A DNA stretch of 64,000 nt from Rallus limicola (Eukaryota > Chordata > Aves > Gruiformes > Rallidae). Under the pieces are notes generated by a model. The model was not told the DNA's origin, searched no databases, and worked only from the letters and a program-made list of their open reading frames with translations. Every line of letters starts with the position of its first letter. Position 1 is the stretch's first letter. Position numbers and translations under genes: made by a program. Positions 1 through 13,145 of this stretch are shown here, piece after piece. The stretch spans positions 36,000,991 to 36,064,990 of the forward strand of contig JAKCOZ010000007.1 in NCBI GenBank assembly GCA_022605955.1, in the 5' to 3' direction.

Positions 1-2149
1 CTCTTAACAGTGAAGACCTCTCATTCAGTAAAACTGTTCGGACTTAAGACTTACTTCTTTATCCCTTAAAAGGGAGGATATTTAGGATGTTGAGATTTCT
101 TATCCAGCACAGAGCATCAGGACATATGGATTCCTTTCAGGGTTAGTGAGGTGTTCTGTGTGACACAGTCTTGTGTTAGCAGGGTCTTCTTGTCCAAATG
201 TTACATGGCTGTCAGATGTTCTGTCTTCCAGGACCTTCAATCAGCCCTTGGGAGTTCAAGGGATCTCTCTGTTCTGTGTTGGCTGGGAGAAATGAGGTGG
301 GATGCCCATGTGATGATGTGTGGGGTGAGGAAATTGGAGTGACCTCTGTGCACACATGGTTTGCAAAATGGAGATCAGAGGTCAAATATGCTATTCCTGA
401 CCACACAGCCTGTGAACCACCTCTACCCACTCCTATGTGGATGATTTTCCTCTCCTGGTAACCATCACAGGTTACAGTGTTCCCACTGGTCTAATTGCAA
501 CTCCCATCTCTGCAATTACAACTGCTGTAAATGATGTGGATCAATAAAAAACTGATGAGCAAAAGCCTTTCCTGAGGCTACTGCATGGAGCAGGGGACAA
601 GGAATGGAAGCTTTCCATCTTTCAGTTCACTACCTCCTACCTTATCCAAGGTCAGTAACAACCCAATATCAGGTGGAGGGAAGGGCTGATTTAGAAGGGA
701 CATCCCACTGGGGCCACTGCATGTTCCCCTCCAAGCCTGGCAGCAACCCTGCAGGTCTGGAGGTGATGGGAAAGATATGGGTGGATCTTTTACCTCCTCC
801 TGACGTCAGTCTGATATTTGCCATGGTCTTAATTGGGTTAATTTGCCTTTCCACAGGCCAGGTCATGGATGTCTTACCACAGATAAACATGCTATGAAAT
901 TAACAGACCATTTTTCAAAAGAAGCAGTCCTTTCCATAGGAAAGAGTTAATGAAGCTGTTAAATGACATTGCTGTCCTTTAATACAACATGAAGACCTGC
1001 ACCTCAACTAACCTTTTAACACAGACGAGCTACTTTACTAATCTGTGTACTGTGAACTCCCTTCCCTTGCCCATTCCCATTTTGATAGAGACTGCATTCA
1101 TGGTATCTTTTTCTTTCTACAACTACTTTCCAGCATAAATCACTTTCCATTGTTCCAGTCCAACCACCCAGTGGAAAAGCAAACATGCACAGCCTTTGAT
1201 TTACATCTCTCTTGCTAGTATAGGAGAAATGCAAAACCTGGTCTCTGAGCCAAAGCTAACAGGAGATGGCCAACACCTGCTCTGCAGTGGGGAGGAATGG
1301 TGGTGATGATGATGATGGTGACAAACAACATGAGGGAGGCTTTAGCTTACCATAGCAGAGTGGAGTTTCTCACTGCTTAGGTGGGGTTTGGGTTTAAGCT
1401 GCCTCATGTTGGGCCCATATTAATAAATAAAACAAAGCACAGGCTGAAGTCCTGTCCCACAGATGTCCCTTCTGCTTAGTTGCTCGCACATTTACTGACT
1501 GTTTTTGGGGGTTCATTCCCATGAGTCAGCATCTGGTATGTGGGGCTAAATGCAGCCATCTGGGTAGAGGTGAGCTCTGCTTTGTCTCATAATACCAAAA
1601 CTAGGGAAAGATCCATGACTTCTGTTTGCTGACATGGACATCACCTGCAGTCCTAAAGCAAACCCACATAAAAAAACCTGGGAAGATCTGCCAGTGACTT
1701 CAGTTGTCTCTGTGTCATGTCCTAAACTGAATTCAGGCCAACACAGGATCAGACCAACTTCACATAAGCAGCTTTAGACTGATGTCAGTGAAGCTGTTGA
1801 TACGAATTTTCAGTAGCAGGGTTAGTGTTACGGGGTGAGGCCTTTCTGAAAGCCAAGTCTGCATGTGTTGTATCAGGTCTATGAATTTATAACTGTGAGC
1901 ATGGCACAGTCCAGTCAAGGCAATTTGTAGAAATGTGTCCTAGATAATGGTTAATGACTGACCTACAGAGCAGGAATAAATTACTGTAGAATGAAATCTG
2001 TAAACCCATGCCTAAAGCAGCCTTGCTGTACTATCCCTCCACAGCTGAGGGTTCTTTCAAAAGGGAATGGCCCTTCATGAATCATTAATTTTTCCAAGGA
2101 AAATTTTCACTTTACTGAAAGAAAGCAGAATGCTTTATGATAAAAGCAG

Positions 2150-2253
2150 GTGATTTTTACTTTTCTCTAATTTTCAAAGTCCTTAACTCCTACAAATTGG
2201 TGATTTTGACTTTTCTTTAACTTTCAATATTCTTCTTAACTCCCAAAAAATTG
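2150..2253 (+). repeat. About 50-base tandem duplication
   Basis: GTGATTTTTACTTTTCTCTA, then AATTTTCAAAGTCCTTAACTC and CTACAAATTG, is followed by a diverged second copy beginning GTGATTTTGACTTTTCTTTA and ending AAAAAATTGG. Boundaries are approximate. Confidence 0.65.
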
Positions 2254-5200
2254 GAAGGGCAAAAAAAAATAAAAAAGACTGGGACAATATGTAAAAACTC
2301 CAAACCCAAATTCTAAGTGGACATTTGCTGCCTAAGTGCATGTTTATATGTGTCACTGTCTATCCATATACATTAAATGTAAGATGATTTTGAAAATTAT
2401 CTTGTCTTAAATGCCATTTCTTGACTCGTCTTAGTAACCCAGTGGACATACTCACTACTTGCCTTGCCTGTATATCTTAGGGAAAATAATGATTCATTTT
2501 TTTTGTTCTTGGTTTGTATGTCTCCTGGTACTCATGGCAGACCATACATTACTGAAACTCCTGAAACAAGGACTCACTATGTCACTATCATTTTAGTGAC
2601 AACTTGTGACCCTGCTGTGTGCCATTCAGTGATATGATTTTTAGGAACCTGTTGAGGTGCAGTAAGAAATTGGACTGGCAGGCATGTTTTGCTAGGCATT
2701 TTTTTCCATCGCTGCTGAACAGGTTAAATCTCTCTGATCAAACCCAACACACCAGTGCTAAGCACTAGACAAAGGTGTGACAAAGAGCAGCATAGATGAA
2801 GCCATCCAGTATTTTTAAGACACAGAGGATTAGCTGTAGAGACATACCTTACAGTACCTCTGTGCCATGAGTTGCCTGACTGACTTTATTATATCCTATA
2901 ATACATGTATCAGAAACATGTCTATTGTTAAATAACAGCTGCTAGCTTACCCTTTGAACTCTCCAGCACACCCCTCATGCCATCTCCAGGGGCACAACAC
3001 AATACATTCAGTTTTATCTCATAGGAATCCCACTCCACTGGTACGGCTGCAGCACACTTATATGTATATATTTTAGTAATAATTCTTTTTTAGAGCACAG
3101 GGAAAGTACTTGGGGTAGACAAGAGGTGCTGAGCAGAATATATAGGGCCAGTCAGCTGGAGTGACATCAACACTGAGAGTGAGACAACCTCCAGCAGATG
3201 ATGTACTGGCAGTACTGATATAGCCAGAAGTATGGATAGTGGATTATTCCTGGATAGGTATCTAGAACTGGTCAGTTGATCCTTATTCTGCTTTCCATTT
3301 TCATGAAGGAATCCTCGAACAAACATCTCAGCCACACTCTTGCAAATGTAGGTGAGCAGGGTCACCTTAATAAATCCTACCTGGCTGCCCTCAAATGCAG
3401 GTGACCCAGGGCAGGATTATTCTCAATGAGGTATGCACTCAGAAGGGAAAAGTCCCATTGCAAACCTCAGTGTATCCTACCTGCTCTGTGATTTTACTAC
3501 TCCTGGGCTATGAAGAAGGATACCACGTCACTGAAAACAGAGCAAAACAGTAGTGACTAGAACATCTGCCACCTGGACTGGCCAAATTTGCCCTGGGATG
3601 TAGTCCTGCCTCATTCACAGTTAGTTGTGAGGATCTGGTCAGTGATACAGGAGTTACTGGGATTGGTGAAGGATGTCACACCCATCACAGAGATGGGCAA
3701 AGAATATAAGAATAACAAATAAAAACTCTATAGCTCAAAATGATGAGTGGACTATTGAAGTATTCAGCAGAAGGAGTGAAGTGGAACAATTTTCTGTATT
3801 GATATCACAGTATTGAAAATCTGAGTGCCTAATGAAGTATTTGGATAGGAGATTTAAAACTGAAGGCAGCAGCTGTTCAAATAGCACAATTCTGAAGCAG
3901 AGGCCTTACTGCCACAGGCCCTGGGAAAGGTCCAGTGTTGCCACAGGAGCTATATCTTTCCCATGCAGACTCATTGCACTGCACCAACACTTCAGTTGGT
4001 CTCTTGTGCTTGGAAGAAGCATATCCTTCCATGAGGTGGGCAGAAGGCAGCTCTGCATGCATGTGAGGAGTATAATGGGTGACGCCAGTGCACCCCAGTC
4101 AGCATCGTCCCTGGGATTGCCTGGGACAGGTATACTGCAGCAGACAAGTGATGGGACTTGGTGTGGTCACCCAGTAGAGCCATCCTGGAGTCCAAGGCAG
4201 GAGCCAGGACTCCTGGGTCATCACCTAGTACTATGTCAAGTGGCCCCCATGGAGCCTTCCCTTCTGCCTCAGCTGTGGATCCCAGCTGAGGCATGAGCAT
4301 ACATGCTGCTGGCAGTCAGCAACAAGATAGAGTTTCTGCTTTCATTGAACCCAGCTAATTAATTTGCAGCATTGATTGCTTTTCACAATATATCTGCCCC
4401 TCATTTAACATCTGGGTGCTGCAGCTGAGAACAAACAAATCCAAAACTACACAAGTTGATTATATTGGGTAGCATAACATACAAGTCCTGTTAGAAACAA
4501 CTGAGCTGCCATTCTAGCCCACAAAGGACATTTTGATCTGCTACAAATAAAGCCTTTTACATCCCCAACTGAAAAGATTTGAGTGTTACCACATAGCCAG
4601 GATTCCCAAATATTTGTCCCTGGTCAGGGAATTAAGTTTCAAAGGAAGATTAATGATTTTTCTTTCCCTTTTTTGTTGCACAAGTATAACCAGAGGGTTG
4701 GTATGAAAGACAACATGCACATAGCTGGGAGTGTTGCACTCTTTCAAAGCAGGAAAGGAAGAATGCAGGGATAACAGCACTGATGTAAATGCTCAGCGTG
4801 CAAAGCTTTGTGGGGCTTCTCCCATCTCACTCTCCTCCATCGTTTTCATGGTCAGCGAGCTCCTGTACTCAGCTCTCATGTCATGCAGGGGCCAAAATAC
4901 ACAGATTTAGCAAATAAATCCCAAGCCTTATAGGTGTGAGGATAGTAGCGTCTGTCGGGAATGCACTCTGCGTGTCGGTGTGACACATGCTGGTACAGAG
5001 AGCTGTGCTCTCCAGAAGGTAACTCTTGGGAACAGGAGAACAGCACGCTCTAGTGGGGAAATAATTAATATCTATTAGACAACAACTGTGCTCCATGGAA
5101 AAGCAGCTGCGGCTTAGCATCCAGAGCTTCTCCCTTCCCTGTGCATCTCCGGCCACTTGTTGGCCCTCAGGCTCATAAATCCAGGGAGGGGTCGGTATGT

Positions 5201-5494
5201 CCAAGGCTGCTCCACCTACTGTCATCCAGCTTGGGCTGATTTCTTTTCTCCCTCTGGCTTGCTGAGGTGTCTGGCAAATCACACAAGTGTCCGTGCCAGC
5301 GTGTCAGGGCCAGTTCCAAGGGGGCAGGAAGGACACTTGGGTCAGCGATGGATCAGACTGTTGGGAGAGTGGTGAGGTGGCCCATTAACACAGTAATTAG
5401 AGGGCTCCTTCCCTCTCTCCCTTTCACCATCACCCAGTGGAAAACTGTTTCTGTCAAGGAGAACTCATTACTGGCAAACACAGAGACACTAATC

Positions 5495-5560
5495 AGATAT
5501 TAGTTGTAATTATTAATGAAAAAGCTAATGAGGTGCTGAGATCCCCATCTCTGACTGAAG
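5495..5560. promoter_or_regulatory. Cluster of TAAT/ATTA core sites
   Basis: CTAATCAGATATTAGTTGTA is followed by ATTATTAATGAAAAAGCTAATGAG. These are dense homeodomain-type cores with little decay around them. This could be an enhancer or simply AT-rich DNA. Confidence 0.2.
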
Positions 5561-6257
5561 TGAGTTAATCACATCTCACTGCTTAGGGACCCACTAATCT
5601 GCATGCACACTGGTATTTCCCATTCCTTTGCTTATTATAGGAAACAAAAACATTGTTGCAGCTTCATTTAGTTGCATCTGCTGAATCTCCTTGCTAAGCT
5701 GTAGAGCAGCTGTGTGCCAGCCCTGCAAACAGGGACAAGCAGCGCAGTTCCCCTGGGCCTCAAGGAGCCACGGCACACACCTTGAGGGAAGGAAGCATTA
5801 TGCTGACCTGGGTAGGGGAGCAAACACCATGCACACAGCCACACTAAATGGCAATTTCCCATTGCCCTTGTTGGAAATAGCTTAAAACGTGATTCCAGCT
5901 TTAATTGTAGCAAGAATGGTAGCAAGAACCAGTGTGTCTGTCTGCTCTCCTCTTGAAGAAACTCCAAATTTTTTTTCAGTTTGGATCACGTCATTCTGCT
6001 AGTGGTGATGAGCGAGCTCACCTGATTCCAGTAGGAATAACTAGGAACACTTAATATATAACAGTTAATATGTGGGAATAACTAGGAACAGAGGAAGTTT
6101 GGTGTATATTTAACCCAAGGATTTATCTTATGTGTCATTAGTATTACCTACTCTAAGACTTCAGGAGAGGTCTTAGCATCCCTTGAATCCATAGACTTCT
6201 TTAAGCCTGTAGTTTTAGTCTGTCTGGAATGGAGTCAACAAGAAAGTTAACATATGG

Positions 6258-6762
6258 TGTCATGTTTTGGATTGGTGACTACAACACTGTCAATAACACA
6301 ACAGAGTTTTGGCTGTTGCTGAACTGTGTTTAAACAGTGTCAAGACCTTCCCTGTTTCTCACTCTGCCCCAACTCCCCCCAGCAACTGGGCTGTGATAAG
6401 CAAGAGATTGGGAGGGGACACAGACAAGACAGCTGACCTGAATTGGCCAGAGGGTTATTCCATCCTGTGCCATGTCAATCTCAGCAACAAACTAGGATGG
6501 AAGAAGGGGATTAAGGAGTTTTCTTACAAGATAGCTCTTGCTCAGACACAGGCTGGACATTGGTCTGCTGGTGGGAGGTTGTGAGCAATTGATTGCCTTT
6601 ACACAGCTTGAGTTTTAGTTCTTCCTTTACTGATTAAACTGTATCCTGACCCATGAGTTGTCTTGCTTTTGCTCTTCCCATTCTGTCCCCCATCCCACAG
6701 GGAGAGGGTGGAATGAATAAGAAGCTGTGTGTTTGGCTGATGGCCAGGGTCAAATCACAACA
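6258..6762 (+). mobile_element. Solo LTR of an avian ERVL-like retrovirus
   Basis: It begins TGTCATGTTTTGG and contains CTACAACACTGTCAATAAC, GTGTCAAGACCTTCCCTG, GGGAGGGGACACAGACAAGA and GTTATTCCATCCTGTGCC. It then has ATTAAACTGTATCC as the likely poly(A) signal, CTGTCCCCCATCCCACAGGG, and a GTCAAATCACAACA end. This order is that of a common bird LTR family. No internal gene is attached, so it is a recombined solo LTR. I see no matching target duplication (TATGG before, CAAGT after), so it is old or the ends are slightly misplaced. Confidence 0.8.
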
Positions 6763-8892
6763 CAAGTTGCTAAGAACACCACCAGCCTAATTCACCTACT
6801 TTGCCAGACCAAGAAAATGGTCCTATTGACTTTATTTTTATTTAGCTTGTCTTGACCTTTACATCTATCTCTATTTCCTTATCTGCCTATACAAATCACA
6901 CTCTCTAATGACTGAGCCTGTCAGCTTGCAGAACTTCTCCCCACAGCCAACTCTCTGATGTCCCCAGTGATGAACCGTCGATCATCAGTCACTCCCATGA
7001 CTGCCTGTGACTCCATGGCTGCAGGCAGCAGCTGGATGCCTCATCAGCATCTTGGGGAACTTGCTCACACATACTCACTCCCTGACATCTGACCATAAGG
7101 ATGTTATACAAAAGAGAAATAGGAGTGGAAGTCAGTCTTTGCATCATTTTCTACCATATGAAACGCACCCAGACGTGAGTGCAGCATGAACATACGATGT
7201 AGCTGCAAACTGGACATGCTTCAAAGCACAGCTCAAGTACAGCCAATCCATTCAAACATCCAGCCTCAGTCTGCATTGAGGTGGGGTTGGGGGAGCAATG
7301 TGCATCTCCCCTGGAACCAACCCCAGAAAACCAAGGAGGGGAACACAACAATCCACACGGGGAGAAACCGCCACAAGGAGCTCCTTGGTTAGGACATCCT
7401 TGGAGGAATGTCATGATGCTGTGGGATGCAGTGTCAGTGGTACAAGCCAGGATGCTTTTTGTAATGATTTGGTGTCCAGGTGGCCAGGGAGGCAGCTGGT
7501 AGTGTGACTATTGGCATGGTATGTAACACTTGAATCTTTGATTATGTGGAAAAAAGTAACTATTTTGGGAAATGTCTTAGTAGGATTGTTCATGTTGCAG
7601 GTTCGGCCAAATTCCCATATGATGGATTTATATTCAGCCAAAGGTTACCTTAGAAACTAAAGAGTAGAGCAGCTTGCCACATTTCCTATGGGAGAAAATT
7701 AAACAGATAAGGGAGATTTACCTTTGTATAGACGCACCTAACCTTGAAGGACTTCTCACTGTGTGAACCACATTTTATTTCACATTGCCTGAAGATAACA
7801 AAATGCAATAAGATCTTCTCCCTGAAAGTCTGCAGGAAAGACAAGTGAAAACAGAAATTTTAAAGGTGGCAAGGGACTCCCTTGCCTTTTAATTTGCTGT
7901 GTTTAATTGCTATGCTGAATGTGAGCCATCAATGGAACCCATGCCATGAACCGAAGCCATATTGTTCCCCTGTGGGTACTTTCTTTCTTCATTTGATGGT
8001 ATAAGCAAAGTCCTTTGTCCAACTCCTGTGGTCGGTCCATCTGTCTGGATGTTGCTGTTATCACTGCTGCATGTCTTACTGATCTCAGGGGGTCTTCAGA
8101 TTGTAATTTTATGTAAATTACTTTCCTGACAAAATAATTTCAGACCCGGAAGCCTCATTTCAGTGTGCTTCTCGTGAGTGGACATGAAGCAAAATGATTT
8201 TCAAGAGCAAGCTGTTCCCCACTATTATTTTGCTTTGCTAGGGATGACAGAGGAGCAAATGCTTTTCATCTCCTCTGTGGAGTGGGAAGTACAACTGTAC
8301 AGAGATGCTATGAAGCACAGTTCAGTTCCACAGCCATCCCAGATTAGGACTCCTACTTTCTCTGTTTAGAACAACCCTGTGACCAGGGTGGTTATAGAAG
8401 CTCTGAGCAGAAACCAGGCATGGGAACCTGAAGTAACTGTAATATCTCCTCAGACCTCTGTGCCTTCACTTCCCACTCATTTTCAGGAAGTGTGATGCTG
8501 GGCAGGCTGTATCCATCAATAGTAGTTAATCTCTCACTAATGCAGCTTGTTTGAGCTCAGGTTGAAAAGCAAAGTATGAAGCAAGTCCTGAGAGCTTGGT
8601 CCTCTGATGGTCTCACTGGAGAGCAACTCTTACTGTGACCATCAGACCATTGCCTATATCTGAATAGGAGCTACCTAAGGTGCCCTGTGATGACCTCTTG
8701 AGCTCCTACCACTAAGCAAACAGGTAGGTTGCATTTCAATGGGCAATTTGCATCCTTGCTAGCCTGTGTAATCCACTCACTCCCTTAAATAATGAATGGA
8801 AATGACGTATTAGGAAACTGAGCAGCTTATGAGGTCCACAAGAAGTACTTAAGATGGAGTGTCCCCATGTAAAGCCATGGACACACAGATAA
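6763..8892. other. Intergenic DNA, nothing recognised
   Basis: No CR1, LTR or coding exon was recognised. Short frames are random in appearance. Confidence 0.65.
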
Positions 8893-9337
8893 TAGAATCA
8901 TAGAATTGTAGGGGTTGGAAGGGACCTCTAGAGATCATCGGGATCCAACCCCCTGCCAAAGCAGCTCCCTAGGACATATCACTCAGATAGGCATCCAGAC
9001 GGGTCTTGAATATCTCCAGAGGAGACTCCACCACCTCCCTGGGCAGCCTGTCCCAGGGCTCTGTCACCCTCACTGCGTAAAATTTCTTCCACATGTTGGT
9101 GTGGAACTTCCTGTGCTCCAACTTGCAGCCATTGCCCCTTGTCCTGTCTCCACAGACACTGAAAAGGGGCTGGCTGATTTCCCCTGCATCCCCTGCTTAA
9201 GATAATTATAGACTTTAATTAGGTCCCCCCTCAGTCTTCTCTTCTCAAGGCTGAACAGTCCCAACTTACTCAGTCTCTCCTCATAGGGGAGATGTTCCAG
9301 GCCCTTAATCATCTCCATAGCCCTTCTTTGGAGGGGA
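8893..9337 (-). mobile_element. CR1 LINE, 5'-truncated copy
   Basis: It starts on the plus strand with TAGAATCATAGAATTGTAGG, GGTTGGAAGGGACCTCTAGA and GATCATCGGGATCCAACC, the reverse complement of the CR1 3' end. About 445 bases remain. On the minus strand it encodes the ORF2 end ([20 protein letters not shown], then [15 protein letters not shown]). It lies about 550 bases past the proposed ST3GAL1 poly(A) site. Confidence 0.95.
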
Positions 9338-9889
9338 ATGAGGCAGTGTGGCATGCTGAAGTGACACCTGCTGACACCAGCACTCACAGGGGGTTGTGTT
9401 TGTAATGCCAAAGATGACCATCTCCTGGAATGGATTTTTCTAATGGCCAACCTAGGACATCCATGACTACAGGGTCAAATTAGGCACTTAAAAAGGGACC
9501 TGGGGTGGATTTTTATCATCTCTTCTATGAAGGGAGCCACGTCTGACAGCCCCAGCGAACAGGTAAATTGAATCTCTTCTTAAGCCACTGATTTCTTAGT
9601 CTATCTTAATTTCACTTACATATAAATACAGCTTAGATCCATAAGGAGACCACAGGTATATAAAGTTTAAGCTTATTTTTCAAAGAGGTTTAGAGCTGCC
9701 ATAAGCTGAGCAGTGTGTTGTTTATGACCACAAGCTTTCCAGAAGCCTGAAGCATGCATTCCTCTGTCAATGTCACCCAAGGTATGGGTGGGAGGGAAGT
9801 AGAATAAGGTTTCATTACACTGTTATATGACAGAGAGGGTTCTGGGACCTAATAGAAATATTGTGGGAAGAAGTACACAACGAAACATC
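9338..9889. other. Spacer between CR1 and the ST3GAL1 3' end
   Basis: About 550 bases with no gene or repeat recognised. The first 50 bases past 9870 hold the T/G-rich downstream element of the proposed poly(A) site. Confidence 0.6.
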
Positions 9890-9909
9890 TTTGATTTGGT
9901 TACAAAAAA

Positions 9910-9915
9910 TTTATT
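9910..9915 (-). terminator. Candidate ST3GAL1 poly(A) signal AATAAA
   Basis: The minus strand has AATAAA here. About 20-45 bases downstream lies a T/G-rich stretch (TTTCGTTGTGTACTTCTT, around 9888-9870) of the kind bound by the cleavage stimulation factor. Hexamer and downstream element are spaced as in a typical vertebrate poly(A) site, which would place cleavage near 9890. Confidence 0.5.
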
Positions 9916-9937
9916 TTGATTCATACCATCCTGAAAA

Positions 9938-9952
9938 ATTAAATAAATAAAA
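9938..9952 (-). promoter_or_regulatory. AU-rich element near the end of the ST3GAL1 3' UTR
   Basis: The minus strand reads TTATTTATTTAAT, which contains the nonamer UUAUUUAUU known to bind mRNA-decay factors of the TTP/HuR type. It sits about 25-40 bases before the candidate poly(A) signal. Function is inferred from the motif only, and such motifs also arise by chance in AT-rich DNA. Confidence 0.35.
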
Positions 9953-12900
9953 TGTCAAAGAATGATTAAGTGAGACTCCCCACCATCAGAGCAAAGAAAA
10001 AAAAAAAGATTATTATAATTGATTGTGTAGTCACAGAAAAATAGGGGAAAAATCTGATTATGGGAGAAAAAGTGCTCAAGAGACTTGGCTTTGGTAAAAA
10101 GCAAAACATACACTCAAAGAGTGCTTCAGAATTTTGCAGTGGTGGCAAATACAGTCCAAGGGTTTGAAGCCTTGATATGTTGCTAAATGTTTTCCTTTGA
10201 TATTCTTTTAAACAAAACAAACCCCGAAGGTTTCTAGCAGAAGCACAGTCTTCGACATTAGCAGTGGGAATTAATTCTTCCCTCAGCATCAACTGTTGTT
10301 ACCTCCCTATTCTGAAGGTATTTGAACTAGCAGCAAAGTTATGGAGAAACTGTGACAAAGACCTAACATGACAATGATTAGTTGCCAAAAGGACTCTTAA
10401 AAAAGTTCCTCTGGAATAAAAAATGTGCTGGCACAGACTATTCCTCATCATATCACTGGAGATGTCCACTCTCTGCTCACCTCACACTCTGAAAATGGAC
10501 ATTAGTGGTACACAGTTACTGCTTGCTGTCAGCAAGAAAATTATATGGGAATTGCAGCTTGTTCCATGATGAAGACACTAAATCTATCCACAATAATATG
10601 AGTCGCAATGTTTCTTTCATATGTGCTGCCAGAGGCTGAATATTCAGGGGAAAATTGGAAATTTAATTTGGACAGCAAAAGGAGGCTTTCAGAACAATAC
10701 AGGCTAAAAGACAGTTGGGTTTTTAGCACTTTCTTTGATCCCAAACTGACACTCTTGATTAAAAAAAAATAAAATCAATGGGGTTTGGGTACCAAAACAC
10801 TGTGAGTTTTCTTTCAAGTCTTTCTAAAAATGACTGAAATGCAGGTGAGTTTTGCTGGCCATCACACCAGGAAAGAGCTTCTTCACATGAGGATCATGAG
10901 CCAGTGTCAGCATGAGGATTTGGAAGTCCAGCCCTCTCCATATTGTTAAGCTGAAGGGACATGTGTGGAGAGCAAAGGGATCTCGGTTCCCTGTGCAGAC
11001 ATTTGGCATCCTCAGCTCTTTATACTCCACAAGTCCAGTAATACTCATGTGGGAAAAGGAGTTCATGTTGGCGAATGGTGCTGTGGGCCAAAAAAGGGAT
11101 ATTGAAGCTACCCATGCCATTGTACCATGAACTACTTCCTTGGAGTGGAGGTTGCTGTTCACAACTGGCATGGAGAGACAAGGGGATAAATCTTGGATTG
11201 AAGCACATCACTGGTCAAAGGACTAGGGTTTCACGGAGCTCAAATGTTTATCTGCTTGGACATGCTGCCACAGCTGGAGTATGAAAGAGGAGTAATTTAG
11301 AAGATGATTTCTAATTTTCCACAAACCCCAACAATTCTTAATACATTAAAAATGAAGTTGCCGGGTTTTTTCAAGCCTTATCTAAAATCCCTCAAAGTCT
11401 GTGACAGGAACTCCACTGGCTTCACCAGAGCTGGGAATGGGCCAATAATCCATGCTTTCATGATACTGGGAAGAAAAAAATCACCATTCTCTATTCTTCA
11501 CTATCTGAACTTTGTTGTTGGATTCATACTTTATCTGTCCTTGAGGATTAAATGCATTGATTCCAGCAAAAATCTGTGGATATAAAATCTCCACTGTCAC
11601 TTCCCTTCTCTCACTGCCTAGAGGTACTGACGTTAATACACTCATTCCTCCAGAGATGCACACAATTTTGAAGTCTGGCTTACACTGTAGGATCAGCTTG
11701 TGTATATTGTGTCCTTGTAGATGTTGCTACAGGGCAAAAGATTCCAATTGTATTAGTAGCTAATATCCCAACTGATGGTGTGTCTTCCGTTTCATATAGA
11801 GCCCTCGTAAACAGGTACCACTTTCCAAATTTGTAAAAAAATATGAAGAAAAGATTCCTTGGAACTTTTAGGATATTTTCCCATAAAAAAAAGGTAAAAG
11901 TTATCTTTAAAAATTAGTCTTGTTGTGTTTGCTCAAATACAATATAGGAAGTGTTATTATTGGTTTTGACTACAAAAGTATACCATATGGAGACTAAACT
12001 TTGGTTAATTTTCCCCCTTTTATAAAAAAGTTTAATTTAGAGTTTGTCATCTTAAAAAAAAATCACATTTGTTGCACAATTATAAAAGGCACATATAAAT
12101 GACTGAAAGAAAAAAGTCCACTTTCCAACCATAAACTCTTTAAATAAAAATGAGCATTCTAGAGTATTTTCCACACCAAAAAAAAAAAATATCCAAAACC
12201 CACCAAACAAAACTCCCATATATAACCAAATAAGACAAACAAGTGGCTTTAAGGGCCTTTTTTCTCTTTTTTTTGCTGGAGTTTTCAGTATTGTTTTCTG
12301 TCTCATTATGGCTGTCTAGGAAGCTTTATTAAATAATATATGATCAGAGATGATTTGATCCATATTTTCTAGACACTATCAATGCAGAATGAGGCAATGG
12401 TTGAAATATTTACTACTCCAGGCAACTTCATTGTATTTTTCCTTAATACAGCATGAAATCATAATTAATAGAGGAAACAGAAGAGTTTAAAACAAAGATC
12501 AACAGCAGAAGTGAATTCATTTCTTTGAGGTAATCCTTACTATGATGTTCACAGCTGCCCTAATGGGTTTCAAGTCCCAGAAGTAATTTTCACTCTTCTT
12601 CAAGGATCTCCTGACTTATTCAAGGAAAGAATGGACATGCAATCAGCAGTTCCTGTGCCCAGGTTTCCCCCAATTGCAACAGGCAGATCCTTCATCAGTA
12701 ATTCAAGAATCAAGCTGTAGAGACTAAGCAGAGGTTCATTCTTTCCCACAACTGATTGGTAGTTCCCAGCTATCTGTAGATAGGAAAACATGTGCAGCAT
12801 GGAAGCCGGTCCTTGGTTGAGCTCCCTGCAGTGAGCATTGCAGCAGTAAGATGCTCTGAATCCACTGCAGATTCACGCATTCAAACCCGGCTGGTGCCCA

Positions 12901-12971
12901 GGTCATCTTCACTGAGCTTTGTTCTGCTGCATGTTGGAAATTGCAGCCCTCACCTCTCCCCATGGCCAGGG

Positions 12972-13145
12972 TCATCTGCCCTTGAAAAAATTAATTTTTT
13001 CAATGGAGGCAAGAATCAAAGTTATGTTAAACTCAAAATCCCCGTCATGGACGCCTGTCTTCCGGAAAGCACCAGCTGAAGCATTGTTTTCCCAGTAGTG
13101 ATGCCAGTGTCCTTTGCTGTTTGCTCCAAAACCGTAGACATTTAC
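12972..13145 (-). CDS. ST3GAL1: ST3GAL1 coding exon 6 (motifs III and VS, stop codon)
   Basis: Encodes residues 285-341 and the TGA stop at 12974-12972. The acceptor is CTTCCTAG. It begins [12 protein letters not shown] and contains HHYWENN (motif III; H300 equals pig His302) and HDGDFE (motif VS; H317 equals pig His319, the proposed catalytic base). It ends FFKGR, matching the usual C-terminus. Sequons are at N305 and N324. The long 3' UTR follows on the same exon. Confidence 0.96.
   Translation of the reverse strand, partial: VNVYGFGANSKGHWHHYWENNASAGAFRKTGVHDGDFEFNITLILASIEKINFFKGR

Larger units (their letters stand above)
1..6257. other. Intergenic DNA downstream of ST3GAL1, no gene recognised
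   Basis: The longest frames (3832-4296 plus, 4881-5282 minus) have no recognisable domain, no supporting splice sites and ordinary composition. In mammals the next gene downstream of ST3GAL1 is NDRG1, but no NDRG1 exon is visible. Within this stretch are a tandem duplication (2150-2253) and an AT-rich block near 5495-5560. Confidence 0.7.
9890..12971 (-). other. ST3GAL1: Probable ST3GAL1 3' UTR (about 3.1 kb)
   Basis: This AT-rich stretch follows the stop codon with no CR1 or LTR copy and no convincing reading frame. It ends at a good polyadenylation signal (9910-9915) followed by a GT-rich element. A long 3' UTR is usual for ST3GAL1 in vertebrates. Earlier hexamers occur, for example AATAAA near 12325, so shorter isoforms are possible. 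The boundary is inferred from motifs only. Confidence 0.55.

Noticed and set aside
301..405. Inverted GACCTCT/AGAGGTC pair near 341-382
   Set aside because: Only seven-base arms with a long loop; expected by chance.
3832..4300. Overlapping frames of 154 aa (plus) and 102 aa (minus)
   Set aside because: No recognisable domain, no splice context, no codon pattern; long frames by chance in slightly GC-richer DNA.
4881..5282. 133 aa frame on the minus strand
   Set aside because: No family resemblance and no exon signals; treated as random.
1..8892. Expected NDRG1 exons downstream, by mammalian gene order
   Set aside because: No NDRG family motif was seen on either strand; the neighbour presumably lies outside the window.
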